Shown piece by piece: positions 53,901-62,154 of a stretch of 64,000 nt of DNA (within the stretch, counting starts at the first letter, position 1; every line of letters starts with the position of its first letter). The position numbers and the translations under genes were made by a program. The notes under the pieces are model-generated. The model was not told the DNA's origin. It made no database searches and saw only the letters and a program-made list of their open reading frames with translations. This DNA comes from Microbispora amethystogenes (lineage in GTDB: Bacteria; Actinomycetota; Actinomycetes; Streptosporangiales; Streptosporangiaceae), in NCBI RefSeq assembly GCF_016863015.1, contig NZ_BOOB01000015.1:62001-126000 (forward strand). Direction: 5' to 3'.

Positions 53901-55334
53901 ATCCGGTTCAGCACGTTCGAGATGATCGACTCGTTCCTGCTGGCCACCGTGTCGTTCGGCGGGCGGTTCGAGGTCGACGTGCTCGGGCTGTCCACGCTGG
54001 TGCTGCCCGTGCCCGACGACACCCGGGCGGGGGCCACGCCGATCGCGGAACTGCAGCTCGCGCTGAAGGCGACGTTCGCGCCGAGCGACGGGTTCTTCTC
54101 GCTGGTCGCCCAGCTCACCCCCAACTCGTTCCTGCTGTCGCGGGCCTGCCACCTGACCGGCGGCCTGGCGTTCACGAGCTGGTTCGACGGCCCGCACAGC
54201 GGCGACTTCGTGCTCACCGTCGGCGGCTACCACCCGCAGTACGGCAGACCCGCCCACTACCCGGCCGTACCGCGAGTCGGGTTCTCCTGGCAGGTCAGCG
54301 ACCGGCTGTCGATGCGGGGCGCCGCCTACTACGCGCTCACCCCGTCGGCGCTGATGGCCGGGGGGTCGATCTCGGTCACCTACCAGGACGGCGACCTGCG
54401 CGCCTGGTTCGACGCCTCGATGGACTTCCTCATCGCCTGGCAGCCCTACCACTACGACGCGCGGTTCCGGGTCAGCGTCGGGGCGTCCTACACCTTCAGC
54501 TTCTTCGGCAGGCACACGGTCAACGCCCACGTCGACGCCGACGTCCACCTGTGGGGGCCGGAGTTCGCCGGCACCGCGCGGGTCGACATCAAGGTGATCT
54601 CCTTCACCATCCCCTTCGGCGCGAGCACCCAGACGACCGGCACCACGATCCCGTGGGACCGGGTCAAGGCCACCCTGCTCCCCGCCGACCGGGTGTCGGT
54701 CGCGGTGCGGAGCGGGGCCACCGCCATGGGAACGGGCGCCGACCTCGGGGTCGTCGACCCGGCCACGCTGGAACTGGTCACCGACTCGGTGATCCCGTCC
54801 ACCACCGGCCAGGCGGGCGCCACGACGCTGCCCCGCGCGGGCGGCGCCTTCGGCGTCGCGCCGTCGGGCATCACCGGCGGCGTCACCTCGACCCACCGCA
54901 TCCGGATCTCGCGGAACGGGGTGAGCGCCGAGGGCGACTTCGTGTTCCGCCCGATCACCAAGGCCCTGCCCTCGGCGCTGTGGGGCACGGACCCGGCCGT
55001 CACCGTCCACCGCCCGGAGCTGACCGCTCCGTTGCTGACCGGCTACGTGGTCGCCCCCGCGCCGCACCGGGACGCCGCCTCGGTCACCCTGGCCCGCGCG
55101 GCGCTGACGGCCGGGACCGCGACGTACACCGAGCGCACCATCGCCTGGGCACCCGCCGACGACAACGTTCCCAGGAGCAGGGCCGACCGGATGGGGCAGG
55201 CGATCGTCGACCCGTCCGTGGCGGCGGTCCGCGCGGCCGTCGCCGGGGCGGTGCTCAAGGACCCCGAGATCTCCTTCGCCGGATTCGACTTCGCCGACTA
55301 CGCCGAGACCCCCTTCCTGGACGGCCATGCCTGA
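50931..55334 (+). CDS. Giant beta-rich protein of unknown function, possibly DUF6603-like
   Basis: A 1467-residue protein starting two bases after the hydrolase stop. It is composed largely of alternating short beta-type segments with many Gly/Asp turns and contains almost no Cys. Recurrent phrases such as FDLKGVGVSYSEGPVSVSG, GGFGY-like turns and YYALTPSALMAGGSISVTYQDGD suggest a long repetitive beta-solenoid or barrel. The layout reminds me of DUF6603 proteins, but I cannot verify this. No signal peptide or sorting motif is visible, so export, if any, is non-classical. It overlaps the last gene of the operon by eight bases. Confidence 0.7.
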   Translation: MTPDELRARIPEGPRLDLALDTLGSADLTALFGRFLPDGRLVLDPVGERRHTGLGVTVTGTGAAGPFTGMSVTAEFAVSGELPALRLTATAGRSWRFGTAFPVLASTYFDDLMIDEPAFVLDWGPDIVAAAPDPADVLMSFSGTLVIDAATALLDLLMPGVGPHRLVGSIDTTSLPALQGLPASTVPIIVISGPDGARLDLGGMLSVSSLRYQLTAMPQFNYEMAALDVIAEVTFEGLVTPTNASLGPVLIHARTRGLGSGLTLNAQFEGPADDGKPTGDGDRGLPLSLAVIKTIMGNPSLAVPAGLGDSSPVRLTGITARVTTDPAFGLDFVSFALQADVDWPIVPGLLTLQAIDLSVGFTGIVSGSRRTTGAVSGLLAVGDSGTLVLTADLSGAMLSGGLREGDPPLKIAEVYEHFAGHPADLPDLTVPKFNLQVVTPGAGRTLAYHGVVELRDLWHIGPVALTGVWFAVDHDAAGTTFRANATFAVHTVDILVSASYDPVTGWTFSGESGYGQRIAVGELVEAVARDLGGPPTLPRPIAGLVVQNLSASFSTGSDRLVLTAEASFPVDTVEVDIAVGIDTGGETGAGRFDGSLTAIAGDDAYAFDVHFAEDHGIGLLAASYTHRTTAPLPDLRTLLSGLAPTAAAFIPSGVTVDVEDVVFGAGGAYVFSVDLVATVDLSGLPLVGPHLMGDRRMGFDPLRIVAATGTLPAADVTALNGLLPPGVTPFPARDMAAGFALDGTLLLGPLESPVVLPVGDGAPAPVIPDPPKAQSPGGQNAVWYAVQRGLGPVHVERVGLAYQHEPNKPPVLAVLVDGTVSVGGLALSLDGLQAAVPLSLPVQPPSFDLKGVGVSYSEGPVSVSGAFLKGELVYQGVTYPAYGGRASISTEELTLGAIGSYAQLPSGPSLFVYAVLDHAFGGPPFFSVTGLAAGFGYNRRLTTPPVTGIASFPLVQEALGTRAPGSLAAELQALDPFITPSEGDGFVAAGIRFSTFEMIDSFLLATVSFGGRFEVDVLGLSTLVLPVPDDTRAGATPIAELQLALKATFAPSDGFFSLVAQLTPNSFLLSRACHLTGGLAFTSWFDGPHSGDFVLTVGGYHPQYGRPAHYPAVPRVGFSWQVSDRLSMRGAAYYALTPSALMAGGSISVTYQDGDLRAWFDASMDFLIAWQPYHYDARFRVSVGASYTFSFFGRHTVNAHVDADVHLWGPEFAGTARVDIKVISFTIPFGASTQTTGTTIPWDRVKATLLPADRVSVAVRSGATAMGTGADLGVVDPATLELVTDSVIPSTTGQAGATTLPRAGGAFGVAPSGITGGVTSTHRIRISRNGVSAEGDFVFRPITKALPSALWGTDPAVTVHRPELTAPLLTGYVVAPAPHRDAASVTLARAALTAGTATYTERTIAWAPADDNVPRSRADRMGQAIVDPSVAAVRAAVAGAVLKDPEISFAGFDFADYAETPFLDGHA

Positions 55335-57081
55335 CCCCCTGCCTGACGACATCGTCCTCATCGACAGCCGCACGCCTGCGCTGGCGTCCGGCGACTACCG
55401 CCTCACGGTCGACCAGACGATCAGCCTGGACGGCTCCCCGGCCTCGCTCACCAAGACCTTCACGGTGGCGGGCGAACGGCTCGCGCTGCCGCCCTCGGGC
55501 GTCCGGGCGGTCTACCCGCCCGACGGCGCGACCGGTGACTACACCCAGACGCTGCCGCACGTCGTGCTCTCCGAGCCGACCCTGCCGTGGCAGCGGCAGC
55601 CGGGCGCCGGGACGACCGGGCCGTGGCTGCTGGTGCTGCTGTTCGCGGGCGACGAACGGCCCGAGCCGCACGTCGTGCAGGCCGGGACGCTCGGCCTCAC
55701 CCTGGAGGGCGCGGAGAAGTCCGCCGACCCGGTGACCGTGATCGACGTGCCGGGAAGCCTGCTGACCTCGCTGCTGCCGGCCGCCGCGGATCTGCCCTAC
55801 CTGGCGCACCTACGGTCCGGGGACGGCTCCGACGCGGCCGTGGTAATCGGCAACCGGCTGCCGCCCGCCGGTCAGCCCTGCGTCGCGCACCTGGTGTCCG
55901 TGGAAGGCAGGTTGCGGAACGGCACGCTCGTCCCCGGCCCGGCCGACCAGCCCGTGCGGCTGGTGTCGCTGGCGAGCTGGCGTTTCACCGTGCTCGACGC
56001 CGACCACTCCTTCGCCGCTCGGGTGCGCGACCTCGCGGCCGGCAGCGGCCCGTTCCGGCTGCCCGCGACCGGCGACCCGGCCGCCGACGCGTTCCTGTCC
56101 CGGGGGCTGGTCCCCGTACGGCACCGGCTGCGCGGCGGCGGCGCGACCGTCTCCTGGTACCGGGGGCCGTTCGCGTGCGGCCCGGCCGGCGGCGGCCCGC
56201 TCGCCGCGGATCCCCGGCCCGTGGTGCGCTCCGCCGACGGTCTGCTGCGTTACTTCAAGGCCGAGGGCATGCTCGACATCGGCTACGCCGCCGCGTGGCA
56301 GCTCGGGCGGCTGCTCGCGCTGCGGGACGACGGCGTGGCCACCGCCCTGCACACCTGGAAACGCCGCCGCGACCGGCCGGCCGGGGCGGGCGGGAACTAT
56401 CCGCTGGACGTGCCCGCGGCCGTCGCGCCGCCGCCCGCCGTCGTCGGCTGGCTGGCCGATCTCGCCACGCTGATGCGGGTGCCGTTCACCTACCTGATCC
56501 CCGACGAGCGGCTGCTGCCGCCGGAGTCGATCCGGTTCGTGGACGTCGACGCCGAGTGGATCCGGTGCCTGGTGGACGGCGCGTACAGCATCGGCAGGAT
56601 CACCCGCGCCGACGCCGAGCGGGACGCCGCGAGCGAACCGCCCGTCGGGACGCCCCGGCTGACCGGGGCGCTGATCCGCTCGTCGGTGGTGTCCGGCTAT
56701 CCCGGCCTGCTGATCGACGGGTACGACGCCGGCGGCGCGGCGCTCCGGGTCGCCCGGCGCGAGACGGTGTCGCCGAACATCCTGCTGGTCCTGTTCGAGG
56801 GCGTCCTCGCCCGGCTCGACCTGCACCAGAGGCCCGAGGACCAGCACTTCGCGGTCCAGCCCGCCGGGCCGGGCAGGCTGACCCGCTCGCTGCGCGGGCC
56901 GGACGGCGAAGCGCTGGGCACCGGCGACCCGGTGCCCCTGGGCGCCTCGGGAACGGTGCCGGTCGCCCGGCTCGCGGCCGGAATGGCCCGCGTGCTGAAC
57001 GTCCCGAGCGGGTTCGGCGCGGCCGCGTTCGCCCGCCAGATGCTGGAGACGGGAGAACGCGTCACGTTCCTCACACCCTGA
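55327..57081 (+). CDS. Protein of unknown function, last gene of the novel operon
   Basis: A 584-residue protein without signal peptide. The N-terminal half is beta-rich and reads like a surface or scaffold domain (DYRLTVDQTISLDGSP). From about residue 290 a mixed region includes GYAAAWQLGRLLALRDDG, which looks helical, and later ALIRSSVVSGYPGLLIDGYDAGG. The C-terminus is GFGAAAFARQMLETGERVTFLTP. I recognise no family. The 8-base overlap with the giant gene and a terminator just after it define the operon end. Confidence 0.7.
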   Translation: MPDPLPDDIVLIDSRTPALASGDYRLTVDQTISLDGSPASLTKTFTVAGERLALPPSGVRAVYPPDGATGDYTQTLPHVVLSEPTLPWQRQPGAGTTGPWLLVLLFAGDERPEPHVVQAGTLGLTLEGAEKSADPVTVIDVPGSLLTSLLPAAADLPYLAHLRSGDGSDAAVVIGNRLPPAGQPCVAHLVSVEGRLRNGTLVPGPADQPVRLVSLASWRFTVLDADHSFAARVRDLAAGSGPFRLPATGDPAADAFLSRGLVPVRHRLRGGGATVSWYRGPFACGPAGGGPLAADPRPVVRSADGLLRYFKAEGMLDIGYAAAWQLGRLLALRDDGVATALHTWKRRRDRPAGAGGNYPLDVPAAVAPPPAVVGWLADLATLMRVPFTYLIPDERLLPPESIRFVDVDAEWIRCLVDGAYSIGRITRADAERDAASEPPVGTPRLTGALIRSSVVSGYPGLLIDGYDAGGAALRVARRETVSPNILLVLFEGVLARLDLHQRPEDQHFAVQPAGPGRLTRSLRGPDGEALGTGDPVPLGASGTVPVARLAAGMARVLNVPSGFGAAAFARQMLETGERVTFLTP

Positions 57082-57087
57082 GCCTGA

Positions 57088-57104
57088 CCCCGTGAGCCAC
57101 GGGG
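57088..57104 (+). terminator. Terminator hairpin at the end of the six-gene operon
   Basis: CCCCGTG (57088-57094) and CACGGGG (57098-57104) form a 7-bp stem with a 3-base loop, seven bases after the stop codon. AT-richer sequence follows. Confidence 0.65.
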
Positions 57105-57139
57105 AGCGTCATTCCCGATTGATCTACCGATATGGCGCT

Positions 57140-57179
57140 TTATCAATTACCTTGACTTGATGAAAAGGTGATCGATAAC
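57140..57179 (+). promoter_or_regulatory. Promoter and imperfect inverted repeat upstream of the esterase
   Basis: TTGACT (57152-57157) and GATAAC (57174-57179), 16 bases apart, form a plausible promoter. The arms TTATCAATTACCTT (57140-57153) and AAGGTGATCGATAA (57165-57178) are complementary at 12 of 14 positions and flank the spacer, as expected of an operator. The whole stretch is AT-rich for this genome. Confidence 0.5.
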
Positions 57180-57206
57180 ACTGTCGGCGATTAAAGGGGT
57201 TTCGGA

Positions 57207-59402
57207 ATGGCGTTATTCCGTCACGGCGGCGGGCGGCCCGGAAGAACGCGCCGGCTCCCGGTGGTGATCATCGCCGGGGTCATGGCGATCGCGGCAATGA
57301 TCATCGCACCTCTGGTGCCCCTCTCCACGCCCGGGCCGGCCATGGCGGACACGCCGTGGCTGACCGTTTCGGACGACGGCTACCTGTCGATCAGCATCCC
57401 GGCGGCCTCCGTCGAGGCCAAGGTCGGCCAGGTGTCGGAGGTGATGGTCGAGGGGAACTTCGGCCCCTCCTCCGCCTGGGCGGAGTACGGCCTGACCCGC
57501 CGGGGCGACGTCTGGTGGGGGGCCCTCGGCCCGCTCAAGCCGGGCCTGTACTCCTACCAGGTCACGGGTGACATCACCAAGGGTCTCAAGGATCCGACGA
57601 ATCCCACGGGCGTGGCCTCCCGGCCTCTGTGGAGCACGTTCCTCGTTCCGGGCGGCCCGGGGGACGACGCGCGCCTGCTGGTGGACCCGCCGCAGGGGCG
57701 GGGCGGCGAGGTGGAGACCCTGGCCTACCAGACCGGGAGGCAGAAGCGGTCGGCGCTGGTGTGGACCCCGCCCGGATATCCGGCCAAGGGCCGCGGGCCG
57801 TACCCGGTGCTGTACCTGCGGTCCGGTGCCGGGCAGAGCGCGAGCGACTGGCTCGACCTCGGCCGGGCGAGGCAGATCCTCGACAACCTGTCGGTCCGGG
57901 GCTCCGTCGAGCCGATGGTGGTCGTGATCACCGACGGATCGGACGACGACAAGGAGGTGAAGGACCTCCGCAAGGCGGTCGCGGACGCCTACCGCGTCCG
58001 TCACGACCGGGAGCACCAGGCGATCGCCGGTGTGGCCGAAGGCGGGACGCGGGCGCTGCGCGCCGCTCTGACCAAGCCGGGCGACTTCGCCTACGCCGGC
58101 TCGTTCTCGGGCCTGCCGGCGGGCGGCGCTCTTTCGGGCGGCGCCGGCCGGGACCTCAGGCTGCTGCGTCTGTACACCGGGAACGTGACCGATCCCGCCT
58201 ACAACGCCACCGTCCGCCTCACCAGGGCGCTGGACCGCGCCGGGATCAGGTACGAGTTCGACGGGGTCAACCCCGACGCCGGGGCGAACTGGACCGCCTG
58301 GCGGGAGAACCTGATCGACTTCCTGCCGCGGCTGTTCCGCACGGTGCGGGATCACGGCCCGAGCGCCGGTCACGGGCGGTTGAAGGGCGAGTTCCACCCG
58401 CCCGCGCCCGGCACGACGCCGACGCCGTTCCTGAGCGAGGGCGGCTTCGTCACCTTCGAGACCACGACGGACTTCACGGACGCCAAGCACGTCACGGTGT
58501 GGGCGAACGACGCTCCGGGCGGAAGCTGGCTGCGCGTTCCGATGTCCCGTGACGGCGACCGGTGGCGGGTCACCGTGGGCCCGCTGGACCCCTGGTTCTA
58601 CTACTACCAGTGGATCGTGGACGGGGTTTCGGTCAAGGACACGTCGAACCCGTCGAAGGTGACCTCCGAGCCGAACTGGAGCCACTTCCTCGTCCCGGGG
58701 GAGAGGTCACGCCTCCTGTCGGACGTGCCCGCGGGCCGGGGCGGAAAGGTCGAGAGCCTGACGTACCCGAGCACCGTGGCGAACCAGGACCGGACCGCGC
58801 TGGTGTGGACCCCGCCCGGATACGACCCCCGTCGGGCGGAGCCGTATCCCGTCCTCTACCTCCAGCACGGCAGCGGCCAGAGCTACACCGACTGGGTCGA
58901 GATGGGACGCGCCAAGCAGATCCTCGACCACGAGTTCCTGGACGGGAAACTCGTGCCGATGGTGGTCGTGATGGGCAACGGCAACGTGCCCGACTTCACC
59001 AAGGAGCTTCTCGACAACATCGTCCCGGCGGCCCGCGCCCGCTACAACGTCTCCGGCGACCCGTCACGGCAGGCCCTCGCCGGTCTCTCGATGGGCGGGG
59101 TGCAGACGCTCGGGGTGCTCAAGGCGTACCCGGGCCGGTTCGCCTACGTCGCGGCGTTCTCGGCCTGGTTCGGCAGCGGCGACGGCGTCGACGCGGAGGC
59201 GATCAACAAGGGGACGAAGATGCTGCGCCTGTACGTCGGCGACCAGACCGACTTCGTGCAGCCGTTCTTCCTGTCGTCCCTGCCCGTCCTGGACGGCCTC
59301 GGCATCCACTACGAGTACGACGGGGTGACCCCCGGGCCGCACGGCTGGGACGTGTGGCAGAAGAACCTCACCGACCTGGCGCCGCGCCTGTTCAAACGCT
59401 GA
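57207..59402 (+). CDS. Secreted tandem esterase, first catalytic copy degenerate
   Basis: A 731-residue protein with an N-terminal signal sequence (about residues 1-47, ending GPAMADT). Two similar units follow, each an Ig-like E-set domain plus an alpha/beta-hydrolase of the feruloyl esterase D type (about 48-390 and 405-731). They share TALVWTPPGY, YPVLYLQHGSGQS and the DW-x-GRA-QILD run. The second unit keeps the nucleophile Ser628 in GLSMGG and the His712 in GPHGWD. The first has Ala277 in the matching GVAEGG and no His, so it should be inactive and may serve for binding. Substrates may be esterified plant polysaccharides or trehalose-type esters; not determinable here. Confidence 0.85.
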   Translation: MALFRHGGGRPGRTRRLPVVIIAGVMAIAAMIIAPLVPLSTPGPAMADTPWLTVSDDGYLSISIPAASVEAKVGQVSEVMVEGNFGPSSAWAEYGLTRRGDVWWGALGPLKPGLYSYQVTGDITKGLKDPTNPTGVASRPLWSTFLVPGGPGDDARLLVDPPQGRGGEVETLAYQTGRQKRSALVWTPPGYPAKGRGPYPVLYLRSGAGQSASDWLDLGRARQILDNLSVRGSVEPMVVVITDGSDDDKEVKDLRKAVADAYRVRHDREHQAIAGVAEGGTRALRAALTKPGDFAYAGSFSGLPAGGALSGGAGRDLRLLRLYTGNVTDPAYNATVRLTRALDRAGIRYEFDGVNPDAGANWTAWRENLIDFLPRLFRTVRDHGPSAGHGRLKGEFHPPAPGTTPTPFLSEGGFVTFETTTDFTDAKHVTVWANDAPGGSWLRVPMSRDGDRWRVTVGPLDPWFYYYQWIVDGVSVKDTSNPSKVTSEPNWSHFLVPGERSRLLSDVPAGRGGKVESLTYPSTVANQDRTALVWTPPGYDPRRAEPYPVLYLQHGSGQSYTDWVEMGRAKQILDHEFLDGKLVPMVVVMGNGNVPDFTKELLDNIVPAARARYNVSGDPSRQALAGLSMGGVQTLGVLKAYPGRFAYVAAFSAWFGSGDGVDAEAINKGTKMLRLYVGDQTDFVQPFFLSSLPVLDGLGIHYEYDGVTPGPHGWDVWQKNLTDLAPRLFKR

Positions 59403-59420
59403 CCCTGTTCAAACGCTGAC
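59388..59420 (+). repeat. 17-base tandem duplication at the esterase stop codon
   Basis: CTGTTCAAACGCTGAC occurs at 59388-59403 and again at 59405-59420. The duplicated piece includes the TGA stop, so the frame is unchanged. Confidence 0.85.
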
Positions 59421-59433
59421 GCGCGGCCCACAC

Positions 59434-59455
59434 GGTTTGTGGCCGTCCACAAACC
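59434..59455 (+). promoter_or_regulatory. Perfect palindrome upstream of the agmatinase operon
   Basis: GGTTTGTGG (59434-59442) and CCACAAACC (59447-59455) flank CCGT. It lies 111 bases before the ureohydrolase start and just after the esterase, so it may be an operator of the amine operon or a terminator of the esterase gene. No T-run follows. Confidence 0.55.
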
Positions 59456-59485
59456 ATCGTCAATCTTCCGTCGCCACACCAATTG

Positions 59486-59564
59486 CCGGTCCTTTCGCTC
59501 CTGCTGCAGACTTGCCGATCCATAGCCCCTGAACTGGGGCTTCGCAGCGGAGTGAAAGGATCGG
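59486..59564 (+). ncRNA. Structured leader that can sequester the agmatinase ribosome binding site
   Basis: Bases 59486-59507 and 59544-59564 can pair as a 21-bp stem with two G-U pairs and one bulged U; I checked each pair. The 3-prime strand contains the Shine-Dalgarno-like GGAGUGAAAGGA and ends two bases before the ATG at 59567. Inside the 36-base loop, AGCCCC (59524-59529) pairs with GGGGCU (59536-59541). An alternative stem pairs CCGATCC (59515-59521) with GGATCGG (59558-59564). Two exclusive folds near a start codon suggest a translational switch. It matches no riboswitch I know, including the guanidine classes. Confidence 0.55.
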
Positions 59565-59566
59565 GT

Positions 59567-60514
59567 ATGACCGTGCCCCGGGGGCCCGCCGACTCGTCCC
59601 GAGTCCCGCGATTCGCCGGACCGGCCACCTTCGCGCGGCTGCCGCGCCTGGACGAGGTCGGTCACGCGGACGTCGCGGTGGTGGGTGTGCCGTTCGACAG
59701 CGGGGTCTCCTACCGCCCCGGCGCCCGCTTCGGCCCCTCGGCCGTCCGCGAGGCCAGCCGCCTGCTCCGGCCGTACCACCCGGGCCTGGACGTCTCGCCG
59801 TTCGCGGCGATGCAGGTGGCCGACGCGGGGGACATCGCGTGCAACCCCTTCGACATCCGCGAGGCCGTCGAGACGATCGACGAGGCGGCGTCCGGGCTCA
59901 TGGAGGGCGGCACCCGGCTCGTCACGGTCGGCGGCGACCACACGATCGCGCTGCCGCTGCTGCGCGCCGCCGCCCGGCGGCACGGCCCGGTCGCGCTGCT
60001 GCACTTCGACGCCCACCTCGACACCTGGGACACCTATTTCGGGGCCGAGTACACGCACGGCACGCCGTTCCGGCGGGCGGTCGAGGAGGGCATCCTCGAC
60101 ACCGAGGCGGTCTGCCACGTCGGCACCCGCGGCCCGCTGTACGGCAAGAAGGACCTCGAGGACGACCGGCGCCTCGGCTTCGGCATCGTGACCAGCGCCG
60201 ACGTGATGCGCCGGGGCGTGGACGAGGTGGCCGGCGCGCTGCGGGAGCGCATCGGCGGCCGCCCGCTCTACATCTCGGTCGACATCGACGTGCTCGACCC
60301 GGCGCACGCGCCCGGCACCGGCACCCCGGAGGCCGGGGGCCTGACCAGCCGGGAACTGCTGGAGATCCTGCGCGGCCTGACCGGGTGCGACATCGTCGGC
60401 GCCGACGTGGTCGAGGTCTCCCCGGCCTACGACCACGCCGAGATCACCTCGGTCGCGGCCTCCCACGTGGCGTACGACCTGATCAGCCTGCTCGCACTCA
60501 AGGAGGAACGGTGA
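59567..60514 (+). CDS. Agmatinase/ureohydrolase-family protein
   Basis: A 315-residue manganese ureohydrolase. ATG 59567 lies six bases after AAAGGA; the upstream in-frame extension covers the leader structure and is not family-like. Metal-binding motifs are GGDHT (about residue 124-128), FDAHLD (about 146-151) and [22 protein letters not shown] (about 238-258). The family hydrolyses agmatine, guanidinobutyrate, guanidinopropionate or related guanidino compounds to urea and an amine; the exact substrate is not visible. The following formamidase-like, cupin and permease genes suggest uptake and breakdown of a nitrogenous compound. The stop overlaps the next start (GTGA). Confidence 0.88.
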   Translation: MTVPRGPADSSRVPRFAGPATFARLPRLDEVGHADVAVVGVPFDSGVSYRPGARFGPSAVREASRLLRPYHPGLDVSPFAAMQVADAGDIACNPFDIREAVETIDEAASGLMEGGTRLVTVGGDHTIALPLLRAAARRHGPVALLHFDAHLDTWDTYFGAEYTHGTPFRRAVEEGILDTEAVCHVGTRGPLYGKKDLEDDRRLGFGIVTSADVMRRGVDEVAGALRERIGGRPLYISVDIDVLDPAHAPGTGTPEAGGLTSRELLEILRGLTGCDIVGADVVEVSPAYDHAEITSVAASHVAYDLISLLALKEER

Positions 60515-62154
60515 GCGACGCGATCGCGGCGACGGGTCTTCCCGCCGCCTTCGCCTGGTCCCCGAAGGGCTGGCCCTCGGAGCGTGCGTTCGCCACGCCG
60601 GAGGCGGCCGAGGTGTGGTGTTACACCGACCGGTTCTCGTACTTCCCCGGCGAGACCGTCCGCTTCCACCTCAGCGCGAGCGTCCCGTCCTTCGACCTGG
60701 AAGTGGTCCGCGACGGGCTGGAGCCGAGCGTGGTGTGGTCGCGTAGCGGGCTGTCGGCCGGCCGGCACGAGGCGCCCGCCGACGCCCACGCCGCCGGCTG
60801 CGGTTGGCCGGTGGGGCTGGAGCTGGAGATCCCGGACGACTGGCGGAGCGGCTTCTACATCGTCACCGTGCGCGCGGTCACGCCGTCCGGCGAGCTGTGG
60901 GAGCGCGAGCACTTCTTCGTCGTCAGGGCCCCGGCCGAGCGGCGCGCCCGCGCCGCGCTCGTGCTGACCACCAGCACGATGCTGGCCTACAACGACTGGG
61001 GCGGCGCCAACCACTACCGTGGCCTGGGCGACGACCCCCGTTCCGACAACGGGTCGCCGCTGGCCTCGACGCTGCGTCCGATCGCCCGGGGGATGATCCG
61101 CAAGCCCGCGGGCGCGCCGCGGGAGGCCAACCCCGGCACGCTGCCGATGCACGGCGCCCCCCGCTACCCGTCGTACGAGTGGGCGCGCCTGTTCGGCTAC
61201 AGCCGCCACCACGCCGACTCCTTCTGGGCGACGTACGAACGGCACTTCGTGGTGTGGGCCGAGCGTCACGGGTACGAGATCGACTACCTGACCCAGCACG
61301 ACCTGCACTTCGACCCCCACGCGCTGGACGGGTACTCCTGCGCCGTCGTGGTGGGACACGACGAGTACTGGTCGTGGCGGATGCGCGACACGGTCGACGC
61401 GTTCGTCGACGGCGGCGGCAAGCTGGCCAGGTTCGGCGGCAACTACCAGTGGCAGGTGCGGCTCAGCGACGACGGGAGCACGCAGTACTGCTACCGCCTG
61501 CCGTCGCTCGACCCCGAGGCCGCCGCGACGCCGCACCTCGCCACCACGGTGTGGGAGGCGAAGTCGGTCGGCCGGCCGGGCGCCACCACCATCGGGCTCA
61601 ACGGCCTCGGCGGGATCTACAACCGCTACGGGGTCGCCGCGCCCCGCTCGTCCGGAGGCTTCACGGTCTACCGGCCGCACCACTGGGCGCTGGAGGGCAC
61701 CGACCTCTACTACGGCGACCTGCTGGGCGGGCCCCCGTCGTTCCTCGCGGCCTTCGAACTCGACTCGGTCGAGTACACGTTCCGGCGCGGGCTGCCGTAC
61801 CCGACGTTCGAGGACGGCGCCCCGGAGACGCTGGAGATCCTGGCCCTCGCGCCGGCCGTACGCGGGGAGGAGGACCGCTTCGGCGGCAGGGTGCCGATCG
61901 GCGGGCCGGAGGAGGAGGTCTACAACTACAACGCGGACCTCGGTGACGACCTGCCCGACTATGTGCACGAGGGGGAGATGCGGGGCGCCGGGATGATCGC
62001 CGCGTTCACCCGCGGGGACGGCGAGGTCTTCAACGGCGGCACCACCGAGTGGTCGCACGTGCTCAGCCTGGGCGACCCCTTCGTCGAGCGCATCACGCAC
62101 AACGTCCTGCGCCGCTTCGGCCTGCGCAGTCACTTCGAGGGGGCCGCATCGTGA
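60511..62154 (+). CDS. N,N-dimethylformamidase large-subunit-like protein
   Basis: A 547-residue protein starting at GTG 60511 behind AAGGAGG, overlapping the ureohydrolase stop. An N-terminal beta domain (about 20-140, [16 protein letters not shown]) precedes the DMFA2-type C-terminal part, with [33 protein letters not shown] and [18 protein letters not shown]. Characterised DMFases need a small subunit and iron; no small-subunit gene is seen here and the protein is shorter than the known large subunits, so another amide or guanidino-derived substrate is likely. Confidence 0.8.
   Translation: MSDAIAATGLPAAFAWSPKGWPSERAFATPEAAEVWCYTDRFSYFPGETVRFHLSASVPSFDLEVVRDGLEPSVVWSRSGLSAGRHEAPADAHAAGCGWPVGLELEIPDDWRSGFYIVTVRAVTPSGELWEREHFFVVRAPAERRARAALVLTTSTMLAYNDWGGANHYRGLGDDPRSDNGSPLASTLRPIARGMIRKPAGAPREANPGTLPMHGAPRYPSYEWARLFGYSRHHADSFWATYERHFVVWAERHGYEIDYLTQHDLHFDPHALDGYSCAVVVGHDEYWSWRMRDTVDAFVDGGGKLARFGGNYQWQVRLSDDGSTQYCYRLPSLDPEAAATPHLATTVWEAKSVGRPGATTIGLNGLGGIYNRYGVAAPRSSGGFTVYRPHHWALEGTDLYYGDLLGGPPSFLAAFELDSVEYTFRRGLPYPTFEDGAPETLEILALAPAVRGEEDRFGGRVPIGGPEEEVYNYNADLGDDLPDYVHEGEMRGAGMIAAFTRGDGEVFNGGTTEWSHVLSLGDPFVERITHNVLRRFGLRSHFEGAAS

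Noticed and set aside
50829-55373. A 1514-codon minus-strand open frame opposite the giant beta-rich gene
   Set aside because: It is a low-complexity Gly/Arg/Asp/Glu shadow. The plus frame is coupled to its neighbours by short gaps and overlaps and has a normal amino acid profile.
43496-57081. Prophage, tailocin or extracellular contractile injection system
   Set aside because: Tail-fibre-like sequence and a small helical protein are present, but no sheath, tube, baseplate, tape measure, AAA+ ATPase, capsid, portal, terminase or lysis gene was found.
59486-59564. A known guanidine riboswitch (ykkC, mini-ykkC or ykkC-III) in the agmatinase leader
   Set aside because: The leader forms one long stem with a small inner hairpin and lacks the conserved loop sequences I associate with those classes.
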